Position numbers and translations under genes: made by a program. Positions 32,850 through 47,800 of a stretch of 64,000 nt of DNA are shown here, piece after piece. Location of the stretch: the NCBI GenBank assembly GCA_030710605.1, contig CP092882.1, positions 16,242,062 to 16,306,061 on the forward strand, read 5' to 3'. The notes beneath the pieces were generated by a model. The model searched no databases, was not told the DNA's origin, and saw nothing but the letters and a program-made list of their open reading frames with translations. Each line of letters begins with the position of its first letter. The first letter of the stretch is position 1. This stretch comes from Cordylochernes scorpioides (taxonomy: Eukaryota > Arthropoda > Arachnida > Pseudoscorpiones > Chernetidae).

Positions 32850-35800
32850 CTGGAACATTAGAAAATATAGTTAAAATGATACTTTACAAATCATAGAATG
32901 AGTGTTTTTTTTTTTCACACATGCAGTTTTATTAAGACAACTGATCTTATATAGATTCATCGCAGTAAGGAAGCTCAAATGGAGATCCAATACTCCAGGC
33001 AGCACAAAACCCAACAACAGCCTCCAGGTCTGACGCATGTCCAGTGGCCACAGATTCGACCATGTCAAGATTAGCCTATCACTTAAAAGACGAGTGTGGA
33101 ATCAGCCGCGTTCTGGAATTAGTGCTATTATTTTCAAGTTTGTATAATATCCAAAGTTATTGATAAATTTTTATAGCTATGTTGCCTTAATTGTTCTATA
33201 GAGATAATTAAAATGTTGTTTAGAGTTTATGTTTTCTTATGTGTAGATATATTGTTAATAATTAAGATGCTGCTAGTGTCGTGAGGACTGTGATGTTGGC
33301 CAAAATTTATACATTTTTTGTTTTCTGTGTGTGTGAGAAGTTATATATGGCTCTGCAGACTGTCTGTAGTGTTGTCCTGGATAAATGTGATTCACAGAAA
33401 TTTATTGAATTTAAAATAACTAATTACAACCATGATGTGAAAAAAAAGTGCATACATATGTTAATATTTTGGGAGAGGAAATACAACAAAATCAATATAA
33501 TTATTATTTTAAATGACAAGAAAGGCTAACAGAAATGAAGTTGAACAAACCATTCATGCTTGTCAGGTATTCTTTCGAATCTAGATCATTATTTCCAGGT
33601 ACTGTACAAACAACAATTTATCCATGAGTACTGAGAAATATAGAAAGAGGAAGTCAATACAGACCCTTTTCTGCTACACATAGGGCGAATCGATATGAAT
33701 CACATTGGATGTCATTCCAGTGTCCAGAATCAGCCAGCATCTCCACACAGCGGTCCCCAGAATGATGTTCATCAATCCAGTTTACATAGTCCAGAGGTGA
33801 TCCATCACTCCATTCGTATCCTGGTACATAGGTCCATACATAATATCTATCCATGTTACTGAATGCACCAAGTAATCCTTGCATTTTCATGATTTGATTG
33901 AATATATTTACATCATTCTATTTTGTATTTTCAAACATAACCTATTGACACATAAATAATTTCTACAGGTAAACTCCGTACAATTGGTATAAGTGTATAA
34001 CGAATCAAAAGTTTTGACGAAGGAGTATCTTTTATATTTTCGTCAAAACTTTTGATTCGTTATAAACATAAATAAGTGAAGTCCAACCCCTCCTCTACAT
34101 GGCGTGGGGGAGAAGCAGCACAAGTAAGGGACTGCCCTGTAGGGCGAAGTACGGTATCTTGAACCCAGAGTCGCTATGGTAACCGTGAACAGAGAACTCT
34201 GAAATGTGGCTAATTAATGGGGCAATGACCCTCCTCTTCATCCATGGAGAATAGACAAGGCATCACCACTATATGAATAATTAATTAGTTGAAGTGAGTG
34301 CACCAAATAATTCTTGACTTTTCATAATTTGATTGGATATGTTAACATCATTATCAATATTTCCTATATATATATTGACACAATATTCATTAATTAATTA
34401 AAATAAATTTTAACTCTACGAAAATATATTTTTCTAGTTGTTCTCTTCCTTAATATAAAAAAACTGGTTTTAATTAGGTTCTAAGAAGACCACATTAATA
34501 TAATTTATTCTCTATATATTTGTTAGTTATAGTGATATAAAAATGTTAGCTAATTAGTTTCCTTCATTGTTTTTAGCAACACATCTGACCTTTAAAAACC
34601 TCTCATGCATTATTTCATGACAGCCTTTAAAATATGTATTTTAATAATTTGAGTATTTTAACGAATGTTATTTAATATTTTTTGCCATTTGTTGGAGTTA
34701 GATTATATTTTAAAATTAAATATTATTTTAGCATAACGGAATCATACTATGATATTGAAAATAAATAAACAACTTACCATCCACAGTTTGGTGCAATCCA
34801 ATCCACACAGATTCTGACTTGTTAAGATGTGAAAAAATGATTTCATTTTCTGCAGCATTGTGAATACTAACTTGATTGCCTCCTGCACAACACATTAAAC
34901 TTGTATTTGTTAATATTATCAGTGAAATTATAAATAGTATCATAATTATACCTGTTGAAGGGCTGTTATGCCCAAAGGCTAGTATTGTTTGTGATAAAAA
35001 AAAAACTTTCCCTCAGAGAATTATATTTTTATCATATTTGTATATTGCCTATTGTTTATATTATGTTTATTATTTTTTATATACAGTACAACCTCCTTTT
35101 AAAATACACCTAATGGCAGAGCTAAGTGTTCTTTATGAGAGGTGTCCTTTTACCAGAGAGTTGCTAAATTGTAAAAAAGTAATTTTGCAAATAAAAACTG
35201 TTCTCTGAAAAGAGGTGTCCACTAATGGAGTGTCCGCTATAGATATTAGTATAACATTACAATGGTATATCATGACTTGTTCTCTCTCTTGTAATGATTC
35301 ACAATTATAATATTTGAGAATTTTTTTTCAATTTGGATGTCTTCAAATAGGATAGTCTTTTTTCTTTTTTTTTTTGAAATATTAAAATAATGACACATTT
35401 ACGTTTATGTTCTTACTCCAACTGTCGTTGCTTAATTTATGTCCACTCTGAAGGAAATTTTCTATTCGAGCTAGAGAGAATATTAATATTAATATTTTAT
35501 GAACAGATTAATAAATCTGATATTTATATTTTGATACTCTGTATAGATATTGCTGTTTACATTATTGCTCAACTTTTACTTTATAAATAACAGTTTGTTC
35601 TTGTGCTTTAAATACATTTCTGTGTCATCCTGTGTTACCTCATTGTCTATGTCACAATATAATAACAGTCTTGAATATCGCTTAAATAATTCATTTTATT
35701 ATATATTTATATATACACAACATCGAAGTAGTGTATTGTCATAGCAAAAATGTACCTGTCCCATAAATGTCTATAATACCTCGGCAAGAGGGTTGTGTAC

Positions 35801-38800
35801 CTGAATACCTAAATATTGCGGCTAATGTTTATAAATTTCCCGCCTTGAGCGCGCGCCATCTATCGGAGCTTAGTTGCACAAAACCTGCCGAGCTGCCAAT
35901 GTATTACAGGCTATATTTATTTTTGGCTATGACAATATATTTTCAAGATTCATTTCTAAAACTAAAATATAGTTGGAAAAAAGTACAAATTCGTTATTCT
36001 ACTGGAATAAGGTGCAAATATTATGAAAAATAAAAGGTTGCACATTAATGAGATGCCTTTTTTATTCTTGCCAGCTTTACCAGAGCTGAGTCATTCTCAC
36101 TGAAACTACTCATCGCTATCGTAGAAGTTACCTCAATATCAACTTTATCAGAGCTACCAATATTTCAAAATTCACTCACCCAAATTCAAGCAACGATACA
36201 AGGCTTCTATCCCTACTTGACGCTCAGGAATTAACATAAAACAATGATCCAGCCCCCAATCTTCCCATTCCCTGTCTTTTTCTTGTGATGATGGACAGAA
36301 AATATTTTCAGGTGACGAGGATATGTATTGCTTCTTCTTCATAGTTCCATTTATGGTATCTGCAACATTCAATTTTCTGTTAAACCATCAAACTATCCTG
36401 CATTAATATATGAATATAGAAATGCTATTGTTTGAATATATTTAGTCAATCTTCAACTTGAATGATCAATACTGAGTGTTTTAATGAAAATACCTTATGT
36501 GAAATAGCACCAAAAATTATAAATAGAAAGAACTGCTCAAATCGGCTTGAAACAATCAAATCAAATAAAGAAAAACATAATGTATTGTTTAATTTCTATA
36601 TCTTTTCTAAAAAAAACATCTATAATTTAGTCAATGAAAATTTATATTTTATATATGTAAATTTCTGGAATATCTTATTATATATATAGTAAGAGATATA
36701 GTTGTCAGAATTTTAAAATATGTAATAAATTAATTCAGAGATTGAGAAAAATATTTGTGAATATAAAAAAGTGTATTTGTTGGGAATATACTGTTTTTAG
36801 GAAAAATAATTTTAAATTTCATGTGCTTACTTTGACAAATATATCCTAACTGACTGTCACAATTGAAGGTTTGCCATTTGAAGAAAGGAGGCGTGGCAGC
36901 TACGCAGTGATTGGATGAGGAAGTGGGCTGGCCAATGTCCCAGGCAGCAAAAAGGAGGGGCTCATTTGAACGCCAAAGGAACTGCCCACTCTCGAAACTT
37001 CTCATTAGCCCCACCCACAATGGAATGGGGATCTCTAGGCTCAAATATGAGATTGCGTACTGGAACAGAACGTTCTCAATTTCAAGAAGCTGAGAATTTT
37101 GTTCTCGGCATTTCTGAACTGCTTCATTCCACCTAACATTAGTACCATACACCACATTCAGGCAGAGGTTTTTGTAGCGTATCCAACCATTGTCACATTG
37201 TCCAAATATTTTGACTGGATCTGTGCGGTTTGGATCTGAAACACAGCATATGTTATATTCCACATCAAGGTATAACAATTATTATTTATCTAATTTTAAA
37301 AAATCATTAGAACCTTTATTATGATTTCCAATTTTTTTATAAATATATTATAATAAATATTTCGAAATTTGGTATAGGTTATAGAATAAACTTCTATTGT
37401 TTCACTACATAACATAGATTAAAATACACTTTGATATTATAAAATACCAAACAGTTTCTATCAGAAGGTTAAATTATGTGCTCTGAATTTTAAAATTATG
37501 AAACAGCTAGAGGGATTGCCTTTTTTTAGACATGATTTCAAAATAAAGATTATTTTGAAAAATTTGGATACTATTTGTATTTTTGCTATTTTTCACAATT
37601 TTGAATCTCACAGAGATGAGTATATCTGATTTGCGTGGTATATAATGAAAAAAAAACTACTTTTTTCTTTTTGAGGGAAAACATTTCTTTGATTTAGGAC
37701 AAGCTAGAAAACATGTACATAGTACAACAGCACATACATATGAAAAATATTGAAGCAAAGTATTTATTATTTTTTTACCAGAGTATCATTTTTTTATGTT
37801 TCTATTTTGTTACTCTGTAAAATTCCCTCAATTATTATCATTTGTTTATCATTATAGTTTGTTCTTGCTTTAAATAAATTGCTCTATCATACATGACAAC
37901 TCCAGGAATCCAGGTTACCTCAAGAAAAAGATAGAGCTGTGTCATCCTGAAGTTTGACTTTCCTAATTTTCCACGTGGCAAAATTTCAGACTTTAAAGAT
38001 GCCATAGTGGTCAGGTATAAACTCTATATTAGAATTTGCAATTTACTTTTAAATGAAGCAATAGTCGCAGCCCTATCGAGCGTGTACATCTGGCGTAATG
38101 AGAAGCCAAAATTCTATAAAACGTTGACAGGTGGTTGGGATTGGACTTAATTATTTATTTATATTAAATTTTTATGATCAAATTCTAACATACCTTTGTA
38201 AGAAAAAAATAAAGAAAAAATAAAATATAAAAAGGTCAGGTGTTGAAATCAAAAATAAAAATGGCATATCCTGACCAGGAGCACATGTGTTTTACAGAAG
38301 GCAGAGCGCCATCTGGTGGAACAGAAATAAACTAAACATTGAAATAGCCTGTTCCCTGATATTTGGTCAACCCAATTTCTTAATAAATCTGTAAAGCACA
38401 AGTGCTCCTGGTCAGGATATGCCATTTTTATTTTTGATTCAAACAACTGACCTATTTTTTTTTTCTTTCTTTTTTTCAAGTGTTGAGCGTATTTACGCAA
38501 GTTTGGCCTTAAATACCCATTTCTTGGTTTTTCAAAAAGCCACTGGGACCAAAAAACCTTTTGGTCGCATGTGGTATAGCCTACTCCACGCTGACGAGCG
38601 CCAAAAGCGCGAAACGCGTTCGTGGATGGCTTTTCTTGATTTATCAAGTATTTGGGTTGGCCAAATATCAGGGAACAGGTTAAATCAATGTTTATTTGAT
38701 TTCTGTTCCACCAGATGGCGCTCTGCCTTCTGTAAAGCATATGTGCTCCTGGTCAGGAAATGCCATTTTTATTTTTGATACCTTTGTATATTAACTTGAT

Positions 38801-41800
38801 CCAGTTTACAAGGCAATGATACTAATATTAATATTTAGGTGATGGTCTGAAATACACTGAATAAAAGTATATATATGTTATGAATAATTTGTTTGTTATT
38901 AGAGAAAGGGTTGATAAGACAAAGAATCGATAAGATAAAAGGTTGGTTCAGTAGTGATAAGAAACAGATAATTATTTACCATCAAGTAGCTTTTATTTTC
39001 AATTGCTTGAGTAAATATTAACATTAGTTATTTTCACATTATATAGAATTTATAAAGTTAATCCTATATTAGTGATTCAAAAAGATAGACTATAGAATAA
39101 CTTGAAGTTATTCCAAAAACGATGATAACCAAAAGTAGAAATATCAATGAATAAAATAAAATATATATTTTTTAGATATAGAAATATTCGAGTTTTTGGA
39201 TTATATAATATATATATATATAAAGGTGGAAATAATATAATCATCAAATATAATTTGAAAAATCGGCCCATTTAACGTTTTATATAAATTCATACAAAAT
39301 TAACTAATACTCAAAATTTGAATAAATAAATTTTTGTTTTAATTTTTTCCAAATATCAAAGTGTGTGAAATTTTATTGAAAAATAATGGACTTAATCTTT
39401 ATTTGTATATTCATATTGGGAAGGTGTTTTAGTTATTGCGGGTTTATTTTTCAGAAATTAAATTTTTATTGTGAGAATTGGTCAAGCATTCAATGCTCGA
39501 AGAATTGTCCGCTAACCACTACTTTTTTTTCCATTGTGGAAAAAGATCGGTTCATTGGTCGCTCTACATTCATAGATCCATTTTTTGAGTTCATCGTAAT
39601 TGGAGAAGTACTGGTCACATCCAGGCCATGTTGCATTGATCAGAAGAGATAAAAATTGGTAGTAGCAATTCTGGGTTATACAAGGTATGTCCCATAAATT
39701 CCCGGACTGGGTCCATAAAAAAAAAAGAAAAATGTAAATAAATTTGAATGTTTATTATAGAAAAAATATCTGGCAACACCGTGGTACCAATATCGAGGCG
39801 ATACGTGCGCCCGCGCCAAGGTCATTCTAATTTATTTAAAGGTTAAACCTAGCGCTGCGGCGATTTTACGATGGAACAAAAATTGATGCAGGGGATTTGC
39901 ATAGAATTTTGTGTGAAACTTCAAATATCAGCAACCGGAACTTTAGAAATGCTTAATAAAGCATGCTTAATAATCAAACTTTTTTGAATGGAATTTCTAG
40001 ATTTGAAGCTGGCAGAATTTCCATTGTAGATGATCCTCGTCAAGGACGCCCAAAATTTCAAAGGACTGATGAAAATGTGCAAAAATCACCGATTTGATAA
40101 AATAAAATCCTCGAACCACTTTGCTGGAGCGAGAGCAAGACACAGGCATCTCTAAAACAACGATTGGAAGGATCGTAACCGAAGATTTGAAGCTCAAAAA
40201 GACTCCTGCAAAATTCATCCCAAGATTCCTCACTAATGAGCAAAACCTGTGTCGGCTTACAACCTGGGAGGACATGTTGGAAATGACAAGAAAGGATCCG
40301 GAATGGAAAGACAAGATAATCACAGGCGACGAGACATGGGTCTATGGCTATGACTCTGAAACCAAGCGTCAATCTGCCGAGTGGAGAGGTCAGGATAAGC
40401 CTAGACCCAAAAAATCCAGGATATTGAAATCCAGAAACAAGGTGTTGCTGGTCGTTTTTTTTTGGATAACAAGGGCATTGTTAATCACGAGTATCTTCCT
40501 GCAGGCCAAACAGTTATTAAGGAAATGTATTTGGGCATTCTTCGCCGTCTAAGACGAGCGATTCGAAAAAAAAGGCCAGAAAATGAACTAACGGTGACTG
40601 GATCCTACACCATGACAATGCCCGCCCTCACACAGCGCAATTGGTGACGAGTTTTTTTGGCGAAAAACGGGACACAAATCCTACCTCAACCACCCTATTC
40701 CCTAGACATCGCACCAAATGACTTTTTCCTGTTCCCCAAACTTAAAGCAGTTCTAAAATGAAGACATTTTGACACCAGGGATGACATAATAGAAAAATCG
40801 CTGTTGGCATTGAAGAGCATTCCAAAAGAGGCCTATAAAAGCTGTTTCGACAATTGGGAGAAACGATGGCGCTGGTGCGTTGAAGCAAGGGGGGATTACT
40901 TTGAAAAGTTTTAATACTTTTTTTTTTTTAAATGTCATACCTTTTTTTTTTATGGATCCAGTCCGAAAACTTATGGGACATACCTTGTATTTTGAGTCAA
41001 AAGGCGATCCATTAATTAAGATTATATAAAAGGGCGTACCTGGATCTGTAAAAAAAAAAAAACAATTTTTTTCTTAAAATATTTCGAGAGATTGCTCCCC
41101 AATAAATTGATAAAGAGGGAGCAATCTCTCGAAATATTTTAAGAAAAAAATTGTTATTTTTTTTGTTTTTTTTTTACAGATCCAGGTACGCCTTTTTATA
41201 TACCTTGTATGTCGGATTGAGTAGGACTTACCATTTGAACGTTTCTAAGTATGTTTCAATGGGTATGGCAGCATGTGGCCGATCATTTGCGTTTTTATTA
41301 ATCATCTATAATCAATTTTAGTGTCCATTGTCGTATTGCAGACGTTTTTCTCGCAATGCACGGCTCAAACACAATTGTCTCTGGAAGACGTTTCCTGTGA
41401 ACCTCTCGTTTGGTTGTAGCAAATCATAATATACCACTCCTAGCGGGTCCAACCAGATACACAGCATAATCTTCTCGACATGAATATTCGGCTTGGCCGT
41501 TTTAATGAGGAACAGCAAAGGTGTTCCTAAGTTGCCCGACGTGTTGAATTATCGTAATGGAACCACTTTTCATCTCCAATTACAATTCGATGCAAAACGC
41601 ATTCATTTTCTTACGTTGGAGCAGTTATTCACACGTGAAAAAATGTATTTCGCAATCTCTAAGCTTCAGTTCATATGACACCTAATTTCCTACCTTTCGG
41701 ATCAATCCCTTTTCTTTTATGCGAAGTAAAATGGCTGAATGAGTTGAGTTTTTGCGAGTTCCCTTTGCGTTTATGATTTTCATCGAGACTTTGCCTCTAA

Positions 41801-44800
41801 TTCTTTCTCCTCAAATTTTAGTGGCGTTCCAGGGTTTTCTTCATCTTCAAAATCAAATTTGCAACTTTTAAACCATGCAAACCACTTCTAACACGTTTTT
41901 TAAACTAGATTATGGTCACCATGAACTTACACTAAAATATTATGACTCTCAGCAGCTTTTTTTCTTCATATTGAAGTAATTAGTGAAACTACCCGCAAAA
42001 ACACATTATCTGGAACAAAAGTTGATATTTTACGAGAGAACAGAAACCAGACATTTACACCTCAGAAAGATGACAGTTACTGAAAATGGAACTCTTATGC
42101 TGACACTTAAAATAATCGTGTGTCATATTAAAACAATGGAATAATAAACAAGGAGACCATCTTTATTAAAACCTCATGAACTTATTTATACTCCTAATAT
42201 ATTTTGTCTAAAATTTGGATTTATTTTAACTTTTGATTATTATATCATTAATATCGAAATTTATTTTGGCTAATAATGATATATGAATATTAATATTGGG
42301 GCAAAACTAGAATAAAAAATATGTAGATAAAAGAGTTTTTATAAAAGATATTAATAAAATATGCACTAGAAAGAAAAAATAAATACTTCATTCATTGCCA
42401 TTGAATGTTCAGAGCTATATGAGTCAAAATAAGAGCTACAGGGGACTATCAATTTATATTGAGTGAAAAAGTAAAATAATTAATGACATAAATATTCAGT
42501 TACCTTATAATAAATCACGTTTCGTTCATATGTCTTAATGATCGCCACCTGATATACATGTAATTGCTCAATAGAGGTAGTATATGTATTTTTATCTTTC
42601 CTTGTTACTTCACTTCTGTTTATTCAATATATTACATGTCCTCACAGCATTACCTCTGTTCTTTCGGCAGCTGAAGTACCTGGTGAGATTACAAAGGGCA
42701 TTCTCCCATCTCCCCAGCTGGCCATGTCTGTAGGTCGCTACCACACACGTCTACCTAGGAGTTTTCAACGACTGTCATTAAAGTATTGTCGTCACCTTGT
42801 CAGGATTGTCATTCACTGGATATCCTGGAGCCCAGTATGAGAAGTCCATTGGAGTACCATCTGACCATTTCCAAGATCCTGTAGTCCATCTTAGTCCCAG
42901 CCATACACCTTCCCTGCCCAAGATAATGAGAGAATTGATGACAGCTGTACACAATAACTCTAGTTGTCATTATAGCACAATAATACACTTCCATGTAATC
43001 AGTGAACTAAGATAAAATAGCTGGTAGAAGAGAGATCATCTCTCTTATTAGTTTTTGATTTAGTTTAAAACAAAATATCATTTTAGACATTTCAGAGTTA
43101 AATTCAATTTAGGTCTTATATATATAATGTTCTCAATATATATTTATAAAGAAAGATTTTTTTTTTTCGAAACTGAAAATAATTCTAAAGCAAGTTAATA
43201 TATCACATGTGTGTATTTGATTGCTCTCTTTATATTTGATTTATATCTTCGAAACCTATTTTTGAAAATTATTACTATATTGTATAAAAAATTATTGGTG
43301 TATAATATTATATAGAAGAAATGAGTAACACTTGAAAATAGTATATTCGTGACTGGAAAATGAAATAATGACGAAACACGCATATAAAGGGAGCTAGTAT
43401 AAATGGATGAATAATTCAGTATATCCTATAGTCCTAAAGTATATGATAACTGAGAACAAAACTCAGGTTTACCTTGTTCTTTCGAAGAATGGATCGAAGC
43501 CAATTTAGCATTTTGGTCTGCGCATATGTTCTGGGCTTCTTTCCAGTTCTTTATTATCGTGTCATGGACAAAATTCCTGTAGCAATTTTGACCTGCATTC
43601 AAAAAAAAATATTAAAATGACCACTTTCCATAAATATTTATAGTACATTCTTCAATAACTACCAATCTAAATTTCAACTACCTAGAAGTCCCACAAAATA
43701 CGTTTATTTAAAAAGACTATTTTCATTATCATGAATATCATTATCAACTTGTGAGAATCTTAGAATTATATAAAGCTGTTTAAATCTAAACATAAGATTC
43801 CAATATTGCTTTAATACCATATATATATATAATTTCTTTTTCAGAAACATATAATAGTTTCGATTTCACTTCCTTTTAATATATCTTTAAACTTTCATCT
43901 CATTAATATGAGAATATTATTTACAAAATAAGCATTTTCGTATAGATTTATTTATTTGTGAAAAATATAACTTTTTATAGATAAAAATTGATGTATGGAG
44001 GTGTATATTGAGCGCATTTGGTGCGCTTAGTTGCACTGTATGTCTTCAAATTATAGAGCATGGTATAATGAAAATACAGAACTTATAGAAATCCTAGTTC
44101 AACCTGCTTTAACTTATACTCATTGTATAAATGTAGAGAAGTGCGTTTTTTTATGTCGCTGGTTTTCTGTTATTTTTAGGGATACATAGACAATTATTTT
44201 TTGAACTTGGTTATCTCTTCGTCTTCAATGAAGGTCACAGTTCATTGAATATCTTTCAGAGTTATTGTATGAATTTCTATTTACTACTCTCATCAAAAAT
44301 GTCGACACTTTGCTCATAAAATCCTGAAAACTCAATATATTTTCTCCCGGTTTGTGGCAGAGGCAAGCGTCACCCTCGGCTTGGAGACCTGCCAATTTCC
44401 AAAAAAAGTCGCCGAAGAACCAGGGATATCATTCGGGTCGACTCAATCGATAATGAATGAAATTTTGGGAGTGAATAGACTCAACGCCGTTCTCGTTCCC
44501 AAAGATTTGACTTTTGATCAAAAGAACGCCCGGAAAGAAACGGCCAGTCTCAATCTCGAAGCGACAACCGATGACCCCGAATTGCTGAAGTGGGTCATTA
44601 CTGGAGACGAAACATGAATTTAGAGCTTTGATTCAGAAACTACCCAAAATTCATCGGAGTGGCGCTTCAAAAATTAGCCGAGACCAAAGGAAGCGAGGAA
44701 AGCTCCCAGCAAAGTCAAGGTCATGTTGACGGTGTTCTTCGACTACCAGGGCATCTTTCATCATGAATTTCATCAACAAGGCTCTACAATAACTGCTGAC

Positions 44801-47800
44801 TCCTACCTGGGATTTTAAGGCGATTGAGGGAAGCGATCAGGCAGAAACGGCCGTAGCTGTGGAGGAGCAAGTCGTGGATCCTCCACTACGATAACGCGCC
44901 GGCGCACACAGCCCTCAAAATCTCGAAGTTCCTGCAGGACCACCCAACCTCTGTGTACCCCCAACCCCCCTACAGTCCCCATTTGGCCCTCTGAGACTTC
45001 TTCTTTTTGGAAAGCTCAAAAAAAGTTAAAGGGTCGGAAATATCAGAGCATAGAAGAGATCAAAGTGGAATCGAAGAAGGCCATGAAGGCGATCCAGAAA
45101 ACAGACTACCAGAGCTGTTTTGCGGACTGGAAAAAAGGTGGCTGAAGACTACTTTGAAGGGGACAATTCGAATTTGGTAGAATATTAAAGTTTTTTTTTT
45201 TAACTTATGAGCAAAGTGTCGAAACTTTTATATCATAGTAGTACATACAGAAAGGTACAATTCTCTTAATTTTTTCAATGAGTATAATTCATATCGAAGT
45301 AAAAGAAACATGCAACGAGAACCTGTCAATCTTCTTTAAAAACAAACAAAAATAACTGAAGTACCTAGTTACTCAGACATTTCTCTAATTTATCAACATT
45401 CATAGGCACAAGTGACCTTGTCTTTTTAAACATTCCATTTCTTTCTATTATTTTGGCGTCGCCACAAAACATCAAACTAATACAACTTTCAATCTTCTAT
45501 AAACTAAATTATATTGATGAAATAGGTAATTAGGAGATAACACCATCTTTGATCAAATTTTAAAAATGCCTTTCAGTTTATTATGGTTTTAGACTATGAG
45601 ACAACACGAAGAGCAGTACAGCTGCTACTATGGTTATGTAAATTCAAATAAAAATAATAAATCTTTCAAAGAGGTGTTAAAGAAAATTGTGTGGCAGAGG
45701 CTGATCTCAGTATAATATAATATGTAATAATCGTAAACATTTGATCATTTATAAAAGATTTTCATTAAAAATTCTACACCGCTCTCCATATTGCTAACTT
45801 CAGTAGGTGTAATAAATAAATTTCAAGCATGAATTGAGATGTGTGCTTGGATAATTGATTCTCATTCAAAGAGTCGATACTTTTCTAGCAAACTCTTCAA
45901 TATTCCTAATCATTTCGAAAAGGTTAACAAACATCATGGTAAGTTGAAGTATTATTTGAATATTTCGAAGCATAGTTACCACACAATGTTGAGTTTGAGA
46001 ACAGATTGAATCGATTTATTATCACATATCCATTTAAAATCTATCGCCGTGTTGTGTTTTAATTATTCGACCTTATCTTACCAAGTGGAAGCCAATCCTT
46101 TGGACATCCAGTCATATCAGGAAGTTGAACGCTGGCACCCGGGGCTGGTGGAAGTGCAGTTGTCGTTGGAAGCAAATCCTGTAAATTCTTCTTGCAAATG
46201 AATGGAAGTTCTTGGTTGCAAGCATTTTGTATCCATTGGCCAGCATATTCCACGGAATCAACTACAAATATGTTTACTAATACAAGCAATAAACAATTGA
46301 CTAGAGTGAACTTACTTCCATTCAAAGATATACAACTAAATGCCATGGCGTAGGATTCTTTGAAATTGGAGTAGTCTATGGGTTCTTGGCTATTCCCCCA
46401 AGATGAAAGGCCACTTTCGACTTTTAGACCAATCCAGATATCATAATATTTACTTGTAGAATTACTGAGGCTAACCTATTTAACAAAATTACCATTAGAT
46501 TCACCTGAGAGAAATGAATTACAAAATATTAGAGTACATAATAAATAAGAGTGCGACATTTATTTGTGTATATTATGGATGAGGGTTTGCCTTTTATATG
46601 TATAGACAACACGTATAGACATATGGTGCACTTATAGTAAAATCAGTCGCATACTCTATCTACCATGAATATCATGGCCTGTACCACGTGTATTAAGAAT
46701 ATGCAAAAAAAATGTAAGAGAGTACATTAAATTACAAAACAATCTTTGTGAAACATGTTTGTAATTTTCACATACAAGCACTTATCGGCTATATAACTCA
46801 AAGTAACGAAATAGCAGTTTTATGATATTGGCTCATCTTTTATAAATTTATGGAACATATGAATTTATTTTTTCAAATATGCTTTTTGAAAGTTATTTCT
46901 CTTATAATTTGATTATTAGTGTGGGAGTGAGAAATATTAATAAGAAATATTATGCATTTAGATAAATTCCATTGAACTATTCAATTGAAGTAAATGTGTA
47001 AAAATGAATTTATCATTTCATACTAATTCTCATATATTCATACATATTCATCCCTGCCGTTACAATATAACAAAAACACAAAGCAATCCTCGGTCGGTTA
47101 CCTTCATTTTGAAAAAAAAAAAAAAAACCCGGCCCTCTGGATTAAAGGTTAATTTTGTTAAATCTCATATATATTCAATTATCCTATAATATATTTATAT
47201 TGATATAAATATAAAAAGAAGATTGCTTTTAAATTATAAGATTATATTCTCAATTTTTCGAACCCTTACCAGTTTGAGAAGGAAATCATTTTCATCTTGA
47301 GAATGTACAGTCGCCAAGTAACCATCTTCTACTTCACATTGGTCCACAGCCTGTTGCCAGTTTACAAGGGTAGAGTTCATTTTGTAGCAACTTTGATCAT
47401 ACTGGAAATAACTTGCTGAGATTTTGCATTGTTGCACTGTGATTTACAAGTTAGACAAAATGGATATTTAAATACAACACTGAATACTTACATTTCTCAG
47501 GTTGTAAGGAATTATTAACCTGACTTGGTTTCTCATCTGCAAGAGAAGTGAAATTTTCCATTTAATATCAGCAATGTTTTAATGGTGAGAAGTAATATTA
47601 TATACATATGATAAAAACAATAGAAAAATAAGTGGGTCAGGTGTTGATATTAAAAATAAAGAGAGCATATCCTGACAAAAAAGCACTTGTGCTCGTGGTC
47701 AGGATATGCTTTCTTTATTTTTGATATATATATAAGATTTCCGAATGCATAAATTATTCGATTGATAAATTTGAAGTTGTAAAATGAAGATTATTAATAA

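Noticed and set aside
36911-37136. Plus-strand ORFs opposite CTLD6
   Set aside because: Shadows of the minus-strand CTLD6 exon, which has family motifs and splice sites.
42809-42994. 61-codon minus-strand ORF over CTLD5
   Set aside because: Wrong frame. The correct frame, one base over, gives WLGL, WKWSDGTP and YWAPGYP and keeps exon phase.
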